Assembly (NCBI RefSeq): GCF_900114435.1
Contig: NZ_FOZK01000001.1
Coordinates: 496,001 to 560,000 of the forward strand
DNA length: 64,000 nt
Source: Halomicrobium zhouii
GTDB taxonomy: Archaea; Halobacteriota; Halobacteria; Halobacteriales; Haloarculaceae
Reading direction: 5' to 3'
Below, in pieces: positions 34,091 to 42,367 of this stretch (position 1 is the first letter of the stretch; every line of letters starts with the position of its first letter). A program made the position numbers and the translations under genes. The notes under the pieces are model-generated. The model was not told where the DNA came from, made no database searches, and saw only the letters and a program-made list of their open reading frames with translations.

Positions 34091-35758
34091 TCACAACCTG
34101 TCCCTCAGGTGGTCCGCGGCTTTCAGGGAGAGCGCTGCGATCGTCAGCGTCGGGTTCATCGCGCCGCCGGTGACGAAGACGGAGCTGCCGGCGACGGTGA
34201 GGTTCGCCAGGTCGTGGGTGCACAGTTGCGGATCCACGACGCTCTCGGACGGGTCGGTCCCCATCCGGGTGGTCCCCATGTGGTGGAATGCTGGCCCCGT
34301 GTCCTCGGGGCCGACGGTCCACGTTATCTCCGCGCCCAGTTCCTCGAGGACGGAGCGCTGTATCTCGTTGGCCCGCCGAATAGTTCTCCGCGTGTCCTCG
34401 TCGAGGCGCCAGACGACGTCCGGCACGGGGTTGCCGTGGTCGTCGGTCCGCGAGCGGTCGAGTCTCACCCGGTTCTCCTTCCGGGGCAACTGCTCGACCA
34501 GCGCCCCCATCGCGACGTGGTTGCCGTACGCCGACCGGATCTCGTTCAACAGGTCGTCGCCGAAGTTGTCGGACCCCATCGCCACGTCGGCGGGCGCCGG
34601 CCCCGCGTAGTTCAGGAACTCCAGCTTGATCGCCGTCCGGGAGTCGTCCGGTCGGTCGTAGAACTGGTGGCTCTCGGTCGTGTTGAAGCCGACGTGTTTC
34701 TGGCGCGTTCGCTGGTCGAGCGTCCCGCCGACGCCGGCGAACAGGTGGTCCATGAAGTACCGCCCGACCAGTCCCGAGGAGTTCGCGAGCCCGTCTGGAT
34801 ACTGTTCGGACTCCGAGAGCAACAGCAAGCGAGGCGTCTCGACGCCACCGGCAGCGAGGACGAACTCGCGGGCCTCCTGGCGGTGTTCCTCGCCGTCCGG
34901 CCTCGCGTACACGGCCGTCGTCACCCGCTCGCCCGAGTCGTCGTGTTCGAGGCGCTGGACCGGAACACGGTCCAGGACCCGGGCGCCGTTCGCCACCGCG
35001 ACGTCGACGTGGCGCGTCGCGTCGTACTTCGCCCCCGACGGACACACCGGCTTGCAGGTCCCGTAGCCGACGCAGGCGCCGGCCTCGTCGGTCGCCTCCG
35101 AGTTGCGCGCGTTCGGCACCGAGTGGGTGGTGATGCCCAGCGACTCGCAGGCCTCGGCGAAGAGCGAGTCGCTGTAGGACGGCGGAAACGCCGGCAGTGG
35201 GTGGGGCTCCTCGCGGGGCGGCGAGAAGGGGTTGTCCGAGGCGCCCGCGACCGAGAACGCCTCCTCGGCGGCCGCGTAGTACGGCCGCAGGTCGTCGTAG
35301 GATATCGGCCAGTCCGCCCCCAGGCCCACCGCGCTGTCGAGTTCGAAGTCCTGTTCGTGGAGCCGCATCACCATCCCCTGCCAGTGGAGCGTGCTCCCGC
35401 CGATTCCCTTGACGCGGGTCGCGTTCAGCGGATAGTGGCGGTCGCCCGACGAGGTGTAGGCGTCCCGCTCGCCGCCCATCCCCCACAGCGGCTCGCGGTT
35501 CCCCGGCCGGAGGTGATTCTCCATCTCGTCCTCTCGGTCGGCCGGGTCGAATCTTGGCCCGGCGTCGAGGACGACGACGTCGTGGCCCGCGGCGGATAGC
35601 TCCGCCGCGATCAGCGCGCCGGACGGCCCAGCGCCGACGATACAGACGTCCACCCGATCCGAGGGCGTCCGGTCGAACTCGGTTCGACCGGGCTCGGATG
35701 ACGACCTGCGGGAGTCAGCCGGCGTCCGGTCCACGTCGGCTCCGCCCTGGCTACTCAT
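34091..35758 (-). CDS. GMC-family oxidoreductase (gluconate 2-dehydrogenase large-subunit type)
   Basis: 555 residues. FAD-binding VDVCIVGAGPSGALIAAELSAAG near residue 37, the GMC motif KGIGGSTLHWQGM near 118, a cysteine-bearing GACVGYGTCKPVCPSG around 225, and the C-terminal FHHMGTTRMG ... NPTLTIAALSLKAAD. Length and composition fit FAD sugar dehydrogenases that work with a small twin-arginine subunit. No signal peptide is present, so export would need the partner gene at 35751, with which it overlaps by 8 bases. Substrate unknown; sugars or aldonates are likely. Confidence 0.85.
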   Translation of the reverse strand: MSSQGGADVDRTPADSRRSSSEPGRTEFDRTPSDRVDVCIVGAGPSGALIAAELSAAGHDVVVLDAGPRFDPADREDEMENHLRPGNREPLWGMGGERDAYTSSGDRHYPLNATRVKGIGGSTLHWQGMVMRLHEQDFELDSAVGLGADWPISYDDLRPYYAAAEEAFSVAGASDNPFSPPREEPHPLPAFPPSYSDSLFAEACESLGITTHSVPNARNSEATDEAGACVGYGTCKPVCPSGAKYDATRHVDVAVANGARVLDRVPVQRLEHDDSGERVTTAVYARPDGEEHRQEAREFVLAAGGVETPRLLLLSESEQYPDGLANSSGLVGRYFMDHLFAGVGGTLDQRTRQKHVGFNTTESHQFYDRPDDSRTAIKLEFLNYAGPAPADVAMGSDNFGDDLLNEIRSAYGNHVAMGALVEQLPRKENRVRLDRSRTDDHGNPVPDVVWRLDEDTRRTIRRANEIQRSVLEELGAEITWTVGPEDTGPAFHHMGTTRMGTDPSESVVDPQLCTHDLANLTVAGSSVFVTGGAMNPTLTIAALSLKAADHLRDRL

Positions 35759-36296
35759 GTGGTCCCTCCTGGTAGGACGTCGTCCCACCGGGATGGCCCG
35801 GGGGATTCTCCAGGCCTACTAGCCCTGCGCCGGTGGGCGACGCGTAGAAGGCGTACAGTAGTTCGTTTACGAGGTAGTACCGGATCCGCTCGCTCGCGAC
35901 ACCCCCGGGGTCGGGGTCCGCGGCGTCCACGCCCATCTGGTCCAGCACGTCCGCACGGGTGGACGGGGCGAGGTCGGTGTAGGAGTCGTCGTGCCACTCC
36001 GCGACGTAGTCGTCAAGCCGTGCCACCGTCTCGCCGACGCCGCGGGCGTAGGACGCGTCGTCCCGGACTCGTGCGACGGAGTACTCGCGAACGAACGAGC
36101 CGATCTCCGTTACGCCGGAGGGATAGACGACCTCGGCCAGGGCGACGAGCGTCTCGACGTCGTGGTCCGTGACCGGGTCGTCGTCGGTCGGGCTCTCACC
36201 GACCGCCCCGCCCTCGAGCAGATCCGAGCAGCCGCTGACGGAACCGACGCCGGCCGCGGAGAGCGCTCCGAGCACGTCTCGACGCGTCAGTTCCAT
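35751..36296 (-). CDS. Gluconate 2-dehydrogenase subunit 3-like Tat lipoprotein
   Basis: 181 residues. N-terminal Tat signal LTRRDVLGALSAAGVGSVSGC with lipobox VSGC, so the mature protein is lipid-anchored outside. The rest (VETLVALAEVVYPSGV, YVAEWHDDSYTDLAPSTRADVLDQMG, IRYYLVNELLYAFYASPTG) matches the gluconate-2-dehydrogenase subunit 3 family, which carries the GMC subunit across the membrane in bacteria. The C-terminal GHPGGTTSYQEGP is also typical. It is the first gene of the pair. A near-perfect iron box lies 14 bases before its ATG (36296). Confidence 0.85.
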   Translation of the reverse strand: MELTRRDVLGALSAAGVGSVSGCSDLLEGGAVGESPTDDDPVTDHDVETLVALAEVVYPSGVTEIGSFVREYSVARVRDDASYARGVGETVARLDDYVAEWHDDSYTDLAPSTRADVLDQMGVDAADPDPGGVASERIRYYLVNELLYAFYASPTGAGLVGLENPPGHPGGTTSYQEGPHE

Positions 36297-36309
36297 GGAT
36301 TACCGGCGA

Positions 36310-36328
36310 TTAGGTCAGCCTAAACAAA
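36310..36328. promoter_or_regulatory. DtxR/IdeR-like iron box before the gluconate-dehydrogenase pair
   Basis: TTAGGTCAGCCTAAACAAA matches the mycobacterial IdeR/DtxR consensus TTAGGTTAGSCTAACCTAA at 16 of 19 positions. It lies 14-32 bases before the ATG at 36296 and overlaps the expected TATA region (TTTGTTTAGG on the gene strand). Iron-dependent repression of the sugar oxidase is inferred. Confidence 0.65.
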
Positions 36329-36484
36329 ACGGTTGTGCTTGTGTGCCGACGGCGCCGGTGGTTCACTAGCCGGGCGACTGGTGCTGGATTTATTTATAAG
36401 GGAAATTCGATATCGGGGGATCTGGGCGCTATATCGAACGATCTCGACGGTCAAACCGATCTGAGTATTCGAGCACCGACCCAC

Positions 36485-36501
36485 ATTCTATATAGCGAAA
36501 T
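36485..36501. repeat. Degenerate copy of the 17-bp palindrome
   Basis: ATTCTATATAGCGAAAT: the right 11 bases are identical to the copy at 25313 and the left arm differs at three positions. Confidence 0.45.
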
Positions 36502-36810
36502 GCAATTTACCGCTCTGTTCGCTCGAAATGTGGAATACACAGAATCTCCCCCAGAGAAGGGTTCTATTGGGAATTCGCGGCAGTTCTGGTCACTTCCAGG
36601 TTGGCTCTAAATACGCCGAGACTCTGCTTCGTCGAACGCTCGACGTCGCGTCGGACGGGCTCGGTCGCTTCGAAGCTCTGAATTGGTACCGAGGAGCAAG
36701 GCGTCGCCGTCCTGAGTCCTGGCCCGCTAACAGGTGGGCTGGTAGCGAATCACGCCCAGGGCGTCCGGGGTGCGGTTCCCGTCCGCGACGTGGGTCACCG
36801 GGCCTGTCTC

Positions 36811-36892
36811 ATAGTGGTGGTTGTAACTTTGTACCGGCGTTCGACGGCATCTGCCGCGTCGAACGCCCGCCCGGGCTTAAAACCACCACTAT
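36811..36892. repeat. 82-bp double-stem palindromic element, copy 2
   Basis: Same length and the same ATAGTGGTGGTT...AACCACCACTAT ends as the copy at 6355-6436, but in opposite orientation: the first 33 bases here match the reverse complement of copy 1 almost without change (through ACTTTGTACCGGCGTTCG). The inner stem GGCGTTCG/CGAACGCC is kept and extended by ACG/CGT. It lies in gene-poor sequence here, so the element is not simply a gene terminator. Confidence 0.85.
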
Positions 36893-37688
36893 CAGTCCAG
36901 AACTGGGGTACGGGCTCGACGCCGATCTCTCCGCGTCGACGATGGGGGTGGTCCTGATTGCGTGCACGCGTGAACGAGAGCGACGAGAGCTCGTGCTCGT
37001 GCCAGTCGATTCCGCCGTCCGAGGGCACCGCAGGGCCGGATTCAACCCTTTAGCCGTTCTCGTTTGTCTGGCAGTCTCGAATTCTCGAGGTCTCGGTCCG
37101 TCGGTTGCCGGAAACCGCTGTCTCTCGAATGTTCGCAGGCCCCAGCTCTAACCGGTCGAATCGGCGGCCCAGTTCTCTCCAGTTGTGCGGAAGCCCAGTC
37201 GAATCTCCTCTGTGGCTTCTAAACCTCCGGAAAGTGTTTCTCGATTCGGTCTATCTCCGTCCCGCGTTCTGCGGTCACGATTTTCTGGTACACCGGGCAG
37301 ATCGCTACGCGATTTCTCTGGGGAGATCGATGTTGTTTGCCCGGAAGTCTATGTGGCGTGTCATATGCTAACATTTTTTAGATTTTAACTGAACGGCACC
37401 TGCACGGCGCCTGGAGGGCGCCGTTCGGGCCACGAACCCCTGCTTCGAGAAGGGATCTGTGGGCTCGGAAACCGCTAGCCGGGGCGGACGAAAGCAATCC
37501 GGGTGCGTGTAGTCGGCGCCGGACGGCACCCCAAACTGCAGACGGCGTATCGTCGGGGTGTGATAGGAGCGGCCCGTCCTCTGCCTGAATTCTGGACGTG
37601 CGCTTCTGTTCGTAGTTCGAGACACGATTCGTCCCTGCGATCCGTCTTCGTCGCCCGATCTGTGTCCGTTTTCGGGCCGCGATCTTCG

Positions 37689-37705
37689 ATTTCGTATCGC
37701 GAAAT
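37689..37705. repeat. Copy of the 17-bp palindrome, one mismatch
   Basis: ATTTCGTATCGCGAAAT, one base different from 25313-25329. The arms ATTTCG and CGAAAT are intact. Confidence 0.65.
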
Positions 37706-38649
37706 GAGATATACCGCGATTCGTCGTGCCGGCTACCTTCTTCGATAATTTGTCGGTAGAGTGCCTCTCGTGCCGAATTCTGGCGGTTGGGGTTGGTGAG
37801 TTATTGCATACCATGGGGCGGCGCATCGTTCGTCGATCGATTCCTGCACCGTCTCTCGTAGTCCAGATTCGGATTTCGAGTCGAGAGTCAGCGCGACGGC
37901 GTGGCGTCGAACTGCGAGTCTCTGGTTCCGGTTCCTCCTCGTTGCACCGCTGTGTTCCCGTCTCGAACCTGGGGTTCAGACGCTTTCCAGCGCTTCTTAG
38001 AGTGGTGCGTCTCGTTCGAGGCTGGATCGGTCCCTGGTTCGTCTATGGCGTTCGTTCGGAAACCTGACCGAGCTTTCACGTTTCGTGTGGGTTGGAGTCG
38101 TGGATCTGTGGAGTAGAATCCGACCGTCGACGTCGTGCACGATCTTCCCCAAGTGGACGGTGCCCTGTTTCGGGGAGCTCACTGGTGTACCTGCCGAGCC
38201 CTTCTCTCGACGGATCCCGCTCGATAACAGTTGTCGCCAGGGCCGATTATAATTCCAAAAATTCAAAGGTAGTTTTAGTCCCATAGCTTAGAAATTTTTA
38301 CCGAGGGGGCTTCTGGGGCCGAAATTATCCGATTCCGTCGAATAGCGGTGACATCAGGCAATAAACTTCATATTGCTATATAGAAATTGGTTGGGTTGGT
38401 TCTACTCGGTTCCAATGCGATAGCTAGAACTGGGCAAGTGTGTTTGAATGACTGATATTGCGAGATGGTATGACCTATCGGATGGGGTTTGGACAGGTAT
38501 GTTTCCGATCGGCTGGTGATGAGTGGGTATTCTTAAGATTTCTCGGGTCTGATGCGGTCGGTACCTCTCTTCCCCGGTCAATACAGATCAATCACTTAGC
38601 GATCGGTGGCTTCCAGGATTGTCGCTGTTAGCACGACGTCAAAGAACTC

Positions 38650-39141
38650 GAAAGCCCTCGGCGCGCTCGGCTCGTGCGAACCCGCTGTGCGCGCTCGTTC
38701 CTCGCGTGCTTACGGGTTCGGACTTCGCCGACCGCACCTCGCCCTTTCAGTCCTCCAGGCTCAGCATCGCTCGCGCCACGGAGGCGCTCGCGATTGACTC
38801 CCCACCCCTCCCCGGTCGCGCCTTGCTCACGGCTGGCGCCGTTCGCGGTGAGGTGGCGCTGACGCGCCACCTCGCGGCGCGACACGCTTCCTGACCGCTA
38901 CGCAACTGCCCGGCCGGGAGCGGCGTTCATGCCGCGACCAGGGGGAGGGCAGGGCTGGGGTGCTGTGCGGGCCTGGAGGATTGAAAGGGCGAGGCGGGCT
39001 CCGGGAACCCGGGCGCAGTAAGCACCGCAGCGGAGTCGTTCGAAAGGCGCTTCGCGCCTTTCGTGATGACGAGAGAGCGAAGCTCTCTCGAACCACGAGG
39101 AGCGCAGCAAGCCCCGGGACCGGAGCGCGCCGAGGGCTTTC
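38650..39141. repeat. About 490-bp inverted-repeat element with nested hairpins
   Basis: The outer ends GAAAGCCCTCGGCGCGCTC (38650-38668) and their exact complement (39123-39141) face each other. An inner pair, CCTCGCCCTTTCAGTCCTCC... at 38737-38760 and its complement at 38971-38994, matches 23 of 24 bases. The centre has further hairpins: GAGGTGGCG/CGCCACCTC near 38854-38873, AAAGGCGCTTCGCGCCTTT near 39041-39060 and GAGAGAGC/GCTCTCTC near 39070-39090. No transposase frame is present. It may be a non-autonomous mobile element or a structural repeat. Confidence 0.75.
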
Positions 39142-39437
39142 TGGGTGTTGGCGGTTTCCTTTCTTCCAGCACCAGACCCACAGAACCACCCACTCAACTC
39201 ACACACGTGCTCAACAGCTGGTCAGATAGCGACCGATTCGAACGAGACTGGTACCGCTGGCCGCCGTGGTACCCGTGCAGATGCTGCCGGGTACTGGGCG
39301 GGTTCGATCGATGGGCGGGTTCGATCGATTGGACGGGGGTCGAGAAGAGACCTCGAATTCGGACCATCGTCGTGGAATGCCGACGGTCCGGAAGTGTTTG
39401 CAAAACTGGTCGCCCTGATCGAGCTGTACCCGAAAGC

Positions 39438-40337
39438 TCAGCCGCTTTCGTCGACGACGAGTTCGAGCTGGTCGCCGTCCTTCAGGACGTACCGCTCGGG
39501 GTCGACAGACTCGCCGTTGACCCGGAACGTGGTCTGGTCCGCGTCGTAGGTCGTCTCGTTGACGGTTATCGAGCCGTTCGTCACGTCGAATTCGTCGAAC
39601 GAGGAGATGGCGTAGCGCACCGTCAGGTTGGTCGAGTGGGCGTGCCATCGGCTGCCGTCTTCGTCCCCGTGGAAGTGGAAGTAGTCGTCGTTCATCACGT
39701 AGCGTTCCTTCGAGAAGTTCACTTCCTCACCCTCGATGCTCGCTTCGAGCGTGCCGTGGGCGTGCGGGTGGCTCGAACTGTACTCCCGGCCCGGGACGGA
39801 GACGTTCGCGGTGTGGACCAGGACGTGGACCTCGTCGCCGTCTTCGAGCTGGTACTCGCTGGGGTCCTTGACGACGGTGCCGTCGACGCGGTAGGCCACC
39901 GTCGTCCCGTTCGTCGACTCGTTGTACGTCTCGCCGTCGTAGGCCAGCGACTCGGCCGTGGCCTCGACACCGAGCCCGCCCAGTGCGGCCGCGAGGGTCG
40001 TCGAGTCGTTCTCGACGTGCCACCGGTGGGTCTCGGTGTCGTTCATCCAGACGCCGTCAGCCCGGTTCGACGTCCACGGGTCGACGTGCGTGTCACTTCC
40101 GTCGAGGAGGAGGAGCATTCGACCGGTAATCGCCGACCCGGTCTCGTTCGTCGCGGACGCGTCGTCCGCATCGCCGGCTTCCGTGGCTGCAGTCGTCGTG
40201 ACCGTCGATTCGGTCGTCTCAGTCGGATCGTTCGTGGACGCGTCGCTGGACTGGAACGGCCCGGAGCAGCCGGCCATCACCACCAGTATCGCGACGACGA
40301 CCGCGATCCCGTACCTTCGATGAGCGTGTGATCCCAT
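39438..40337 (-). CDS. Histidine-rich surface lipoprotein, two beta-grasp-like repeats
   Basis: 299 residues. Signal peptide with lipobox VVMAGCSG (Cys about 24), then a 50-residue Thr/Asp/Glu-rich linker. Two domains of about 100 residues follow. Each ends in a related pair of strands: VDGTVVKDPSEYQLEDGDEVHVLV and VNGESVDPERYVLKDGDQLELVV, suggesting a duplicated beta-grasp (DUF4430-like) fold. Between them lie SSSHPHAHG and YFHFHGDEDGSRWHAHSTN, likely metal-binding histidines. It is paralogous to the gene at 45396. The start is ATG 40337, with a TTAATAAG TATA-like element about 35 bases upstream. Function unknown; metal binding or storage is inferred. Confidence 0.75.
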   Translation of the reverse strand: MGSHAHRRYGIAVVVAILVVMAGCSGPFQSSDASTNDPTETTESTVTTTAATEAGDADDASATNETGSAITGRMLLLLDGSDTHVDPWTSNRADGVWMNDTETHRWHVENDSTTLAAALGGLGVEATAESLAYDGETYNESTNGTTVAYRVDGTVVKDPSEYQLEDGDEVHVLVHTANVSVPGREYSSSHPHAHGTLEASIEGEEVNFSKERYVMNDDYFHFHGDEDGSRWHAHSTNLTVRYAISSFDEFDVTNGSITVNETTYDADQTTFRVNGESVDPERYVLKDGDQLELVVDESG

Positions 40338-40669
40338 ACGTGGCCCACTCGGGCCGGAGCGGTCCTTATTAACGGGGTGGTAATTACGGCGGATCGACAC
40401 GTCGCAGCGGAACAGCGGGCCAGTCGCAGTTCGGTTCCCTCTCGTGACTATCCCGCCCGTCCGATCCCCTTATCGACCGGATAAGTCCCGGTCCGACTCG
40501 CAGGTGTCGCAGGCCGTGACCGGTACGGATCGCGTTCGGGGTGGCTGGAACCGTCACCCAATACTGCAGGGACCGTGGCCCGCGGCGAGTGGGTGTCACC
40601 GCTATCCGGTCCGACGTGCGCTCCGGCTACCAGTCGTATAGTTAACTTGTCCGTGGACGGCCGGCCACC
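40338..40669. other. Divergent promoter region, lipoprotein/MoxR
   Basis: 332 bases with no gene. A TATA-like GTTAATAAG (about 40366-40374) serves the lipoprotein gene on the minus strand. GTATAGTTAAC (about 40637-40647) serves moxR, some 25-30 bases before its ATG. Nothing else was identified. Confidence 0.5.
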
Positions 40670-41638
40670 ATGGACGTCACCACGGCGGGTTCACTGGGGG
40701 AAGAGGTACTCGAGGAGGTTTCGACCGCGGTCGTCGCCGACGAGGACGTGCTCAGGACCATCCTGACCGCAGTCGTCGCCCGGGGGCACGTGTTGCTGGA
40801 GGACGTACCGGGGACGGGGAAGACGCTGACCGCGCGGAGCTTCGCGACGGCGCTGGGACTCTCGTTCAACCGGATCCAGTTTACCCCTGACCTGCTCCCG
40901 ACCGACGTGACAGGGACGTACGTGTTCGACGAGCGCGAACGGGAGTTCGAGTTCAACAGCGGGCCGGTGTTCGCCAACGTCGTCCTGGCCGACGAGATCA
41001 ATCGCGCCTCGCCGAAGACCCAGGCCGCCCTGCTGGAGGCGATGGAGGAGGGCCAGGTCACCGTCGACGGCACGACTCACGACCTCCCGGAACCGTTCGT
41101 CGTCATCGCGACCCAGAACCCGGTCGAGCAGGGCGAGGGGACCTTCCCGCTGCCGGAGGCACAGAAAGACCGATTCCTCGTGAAGACCGGCCTGGGCTAC
41201 CCGGACGAGGCGGGCGAGCGGTCGCTCCTGGACCGGCGCGAGGCGCGCGACCAGCCGACGCCGTCCGCGGGTCGGGTGTTGAGCAGGGACGACGTCCTCC
41301 TGCTCCAGCGGGTGCCCGAGCGCCTCCGCGTCGCCGACGACGTCAAGGCGTACCTCGTCGACCTCGTCCGGGCGACGCGCGAGGACCCGCGGGTGTCGGT
41401 CGGCGTCTCGCCCCGGGGGTGTCAGCGGCTGTTCGAGGTGTGTCGTGCCAGGGCCGCCCTCGACGGGCGCGAGTACGCGACGCCCGACGACGTGAAAGCC
41501 GTCGCGCCGGCCGTCGTCACCCACCGGCTGGTGCTGACGCCCGACGCGACCGTGGAGGACACGACGCGGTCCGACGTCGTCGCCGACCTCCTGAAGCAGG
41601 TGACGGTTCCACGGCCCACGCCCGAGGGACAGCGGTAG
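40670..41638 (+). CDS. MoxR-family AAA+ ATPase
   Basis: 322 residues. Walker A EDVPGTGKTLTARS near residue 47, Walker B VVLADEINRASPKTQAALLEAMEE near 104, sensor-1 FVVIATQNPVEQGEGTFPLPEAQKDRF and the arginine-finger region follow, with a C-terminal AAA lid helix bundle (VSPRGCQRLFEVCRARAALDGREYATPDDV). MoxR ATPases act as chaperones with DUF58 and VWA proteins. In haloarchaea the gene usually shares an operon with DUF58; here it is convergent with that operon. The start is ATG 40670 with a TATA box near 40637. Confidence 0.92.
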   Translation: MDVTTAGSLGEEVLEEVSTAVVADEDVLRTILTAVVARGHVLLEDVPGTGKTLTARSFATALGLSFNRIQFTPDLLPTDVTGTYVFDEREREFEFNSGPVFANVVLADEINRASPKTQAALLEAMEEGQVTVDGTTHDLPEPFVVIATQNPVEQGEGTFPLPEAQKDRFLVKTGLGYPDEAGERSLLDRREARDQPTPSAGRVLSRDDVLLLQRVPERLRVADDVKAYLVDLVRATREDPRVSVGVSPRGCQRLFEVCRARAALDGREYATPDDVKAVAPAVVTHRLVLTPDATVEDTTRSDVVADLLKQVTVPRPTPEGQR

Positions 41639-41677
41639 GGTAAAACGCACACCCGGTCACGTACGGCGAGCGCACGG

Positions 41678-42367
41678 TCACGGACGGAGCGCGACGACGA
41701 GCAGGAGCAGGGCGACCGCCGTCGCGGTGAAGCCCGCGAACGACGGCGTTCCGGTCGCGACGGTGCGGGTGGCGTAGACGCCGCCGACGGCGGCGACGGC
41801 GACCAGCCCAGTCGCCCCGACGTGGACGAGTTCCAGCCGCCAGGTCGTCGCCGACCGGCCCAGCTGTTCGCCCAGGCCGATGGCCTGCTCGCCGGCGTCC
41901 CAGGCCACGACGCTGGCCGCCGTCGCACCGAGGAGGACGGCCGGAGCGGCCGAGCGGAAGAAGCCGGCCAGCAGGACGGTGAGGAACACCGATCCCACGC
42001 CGAGTTTGACGAGGGTTCGCGACCCACTGCCGCGGACGGGGACGAGCGCCGCCGCGAGCACCGGCACGCCGAGCATGGCGGGGAGGGACTGTATCGCCGC
42101 GCTCGGCCCCGGTGCCCGGCCGAGGAAGGCGACGACGCCGACGAGGCAGCCCACGAATCCGAGGCCGGCCAGCACGAGACTCCACCGTTTCCGTCCCCGA
42201 CGCCACAAAGTGAAACCGGCCGCGATACCGGCCAGTCCGGCCAGTTCTATCGCCATCCCGGTCCGGACCGCACCGCTGCCGAGCACCAGCGCGACACCAC
42301 TGGCGACGAGCACGGCGAGGGTCCCGCTCGATGTCGCCGGCCGCCGTCGAACGGGCTGAGCGCTCAC
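41678..42367 (-). CDS. DUF7519 family membrane protein
   Basis: 229 residues, six or seven hydrophobic segments (TLAVLVASGVALVLGSGAV, MAIELAGLAGIAAGFTLW, WSLVLAGLGFVGCLVGVVAFL, FLTVLLAGFF and others). It is the last gene of the DUF4129-DUF7269-DUF58 operon and starts with GTG at 42367, overlapping the DUF58 stop by the four bases GTGA. Function unknown; by context part of a membrane complex with MoxR and DUF58. Confidence 0.75.
   Translation of the reverse strand: MSAQPVRRRPATSSGTLAVLVASGVALVLGSGAVRTGMAIELAGLAGIAAGFTLWRRGRKRWSLVLAGLGFVGCLVGVVAFLGRAPGPSAAIQSLPAMLGVPVLAAALVPVRGSGSRTLVKLGVGSVFLTVLLAGFFRSAAPAVLLGATAASVVAWDAGEQAIGLGEQLGRSATTWRLELVHVGATGLVAVAAVGGVYATRTVATGTPSFAGFTATAVALLLLVVALRP

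Larger units (their letters stand above)
36297..39437. other. Gene-poor island 2
   Basis: 3.1 kb without a credible gene. The first 30 bases hold the iron box. After that come palindrome-like sequences at 36485-36501 and 37689-37705, the second 82-bp element at 36811-36892, a GGCGCC-rich hairpin near 37405-37424, AT-rich sequence with a broken ATTGCTATATAGAAAT at about 38372-38387, and the inverted-repeat element 38650-39141. Open frames on both strands are short, basic and unconserved-looking. It resembles island 1 in composition and motif content. Confidence 0.55.

Noticed and set aside
37368-38079. Open frames on both strands in gene-poor island 2
   Set aside because: Arg/Ser/Pro-rich, no recognisable domain, and no promoter placed to serve them.
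38620-39200. CRISPR-like array in the repeat-rich segment
   Set aside because: Repeats face each other as inverted arms and are not evenly spaced direct repeats with unique spacers.
39063-40331. 422-residue plus-strand frame opposite the histidine-rich lipoprotein
   Set aside because: Antisense shadow: the minus strand has a signal peptide, lipobox and a paralogue at 45396.
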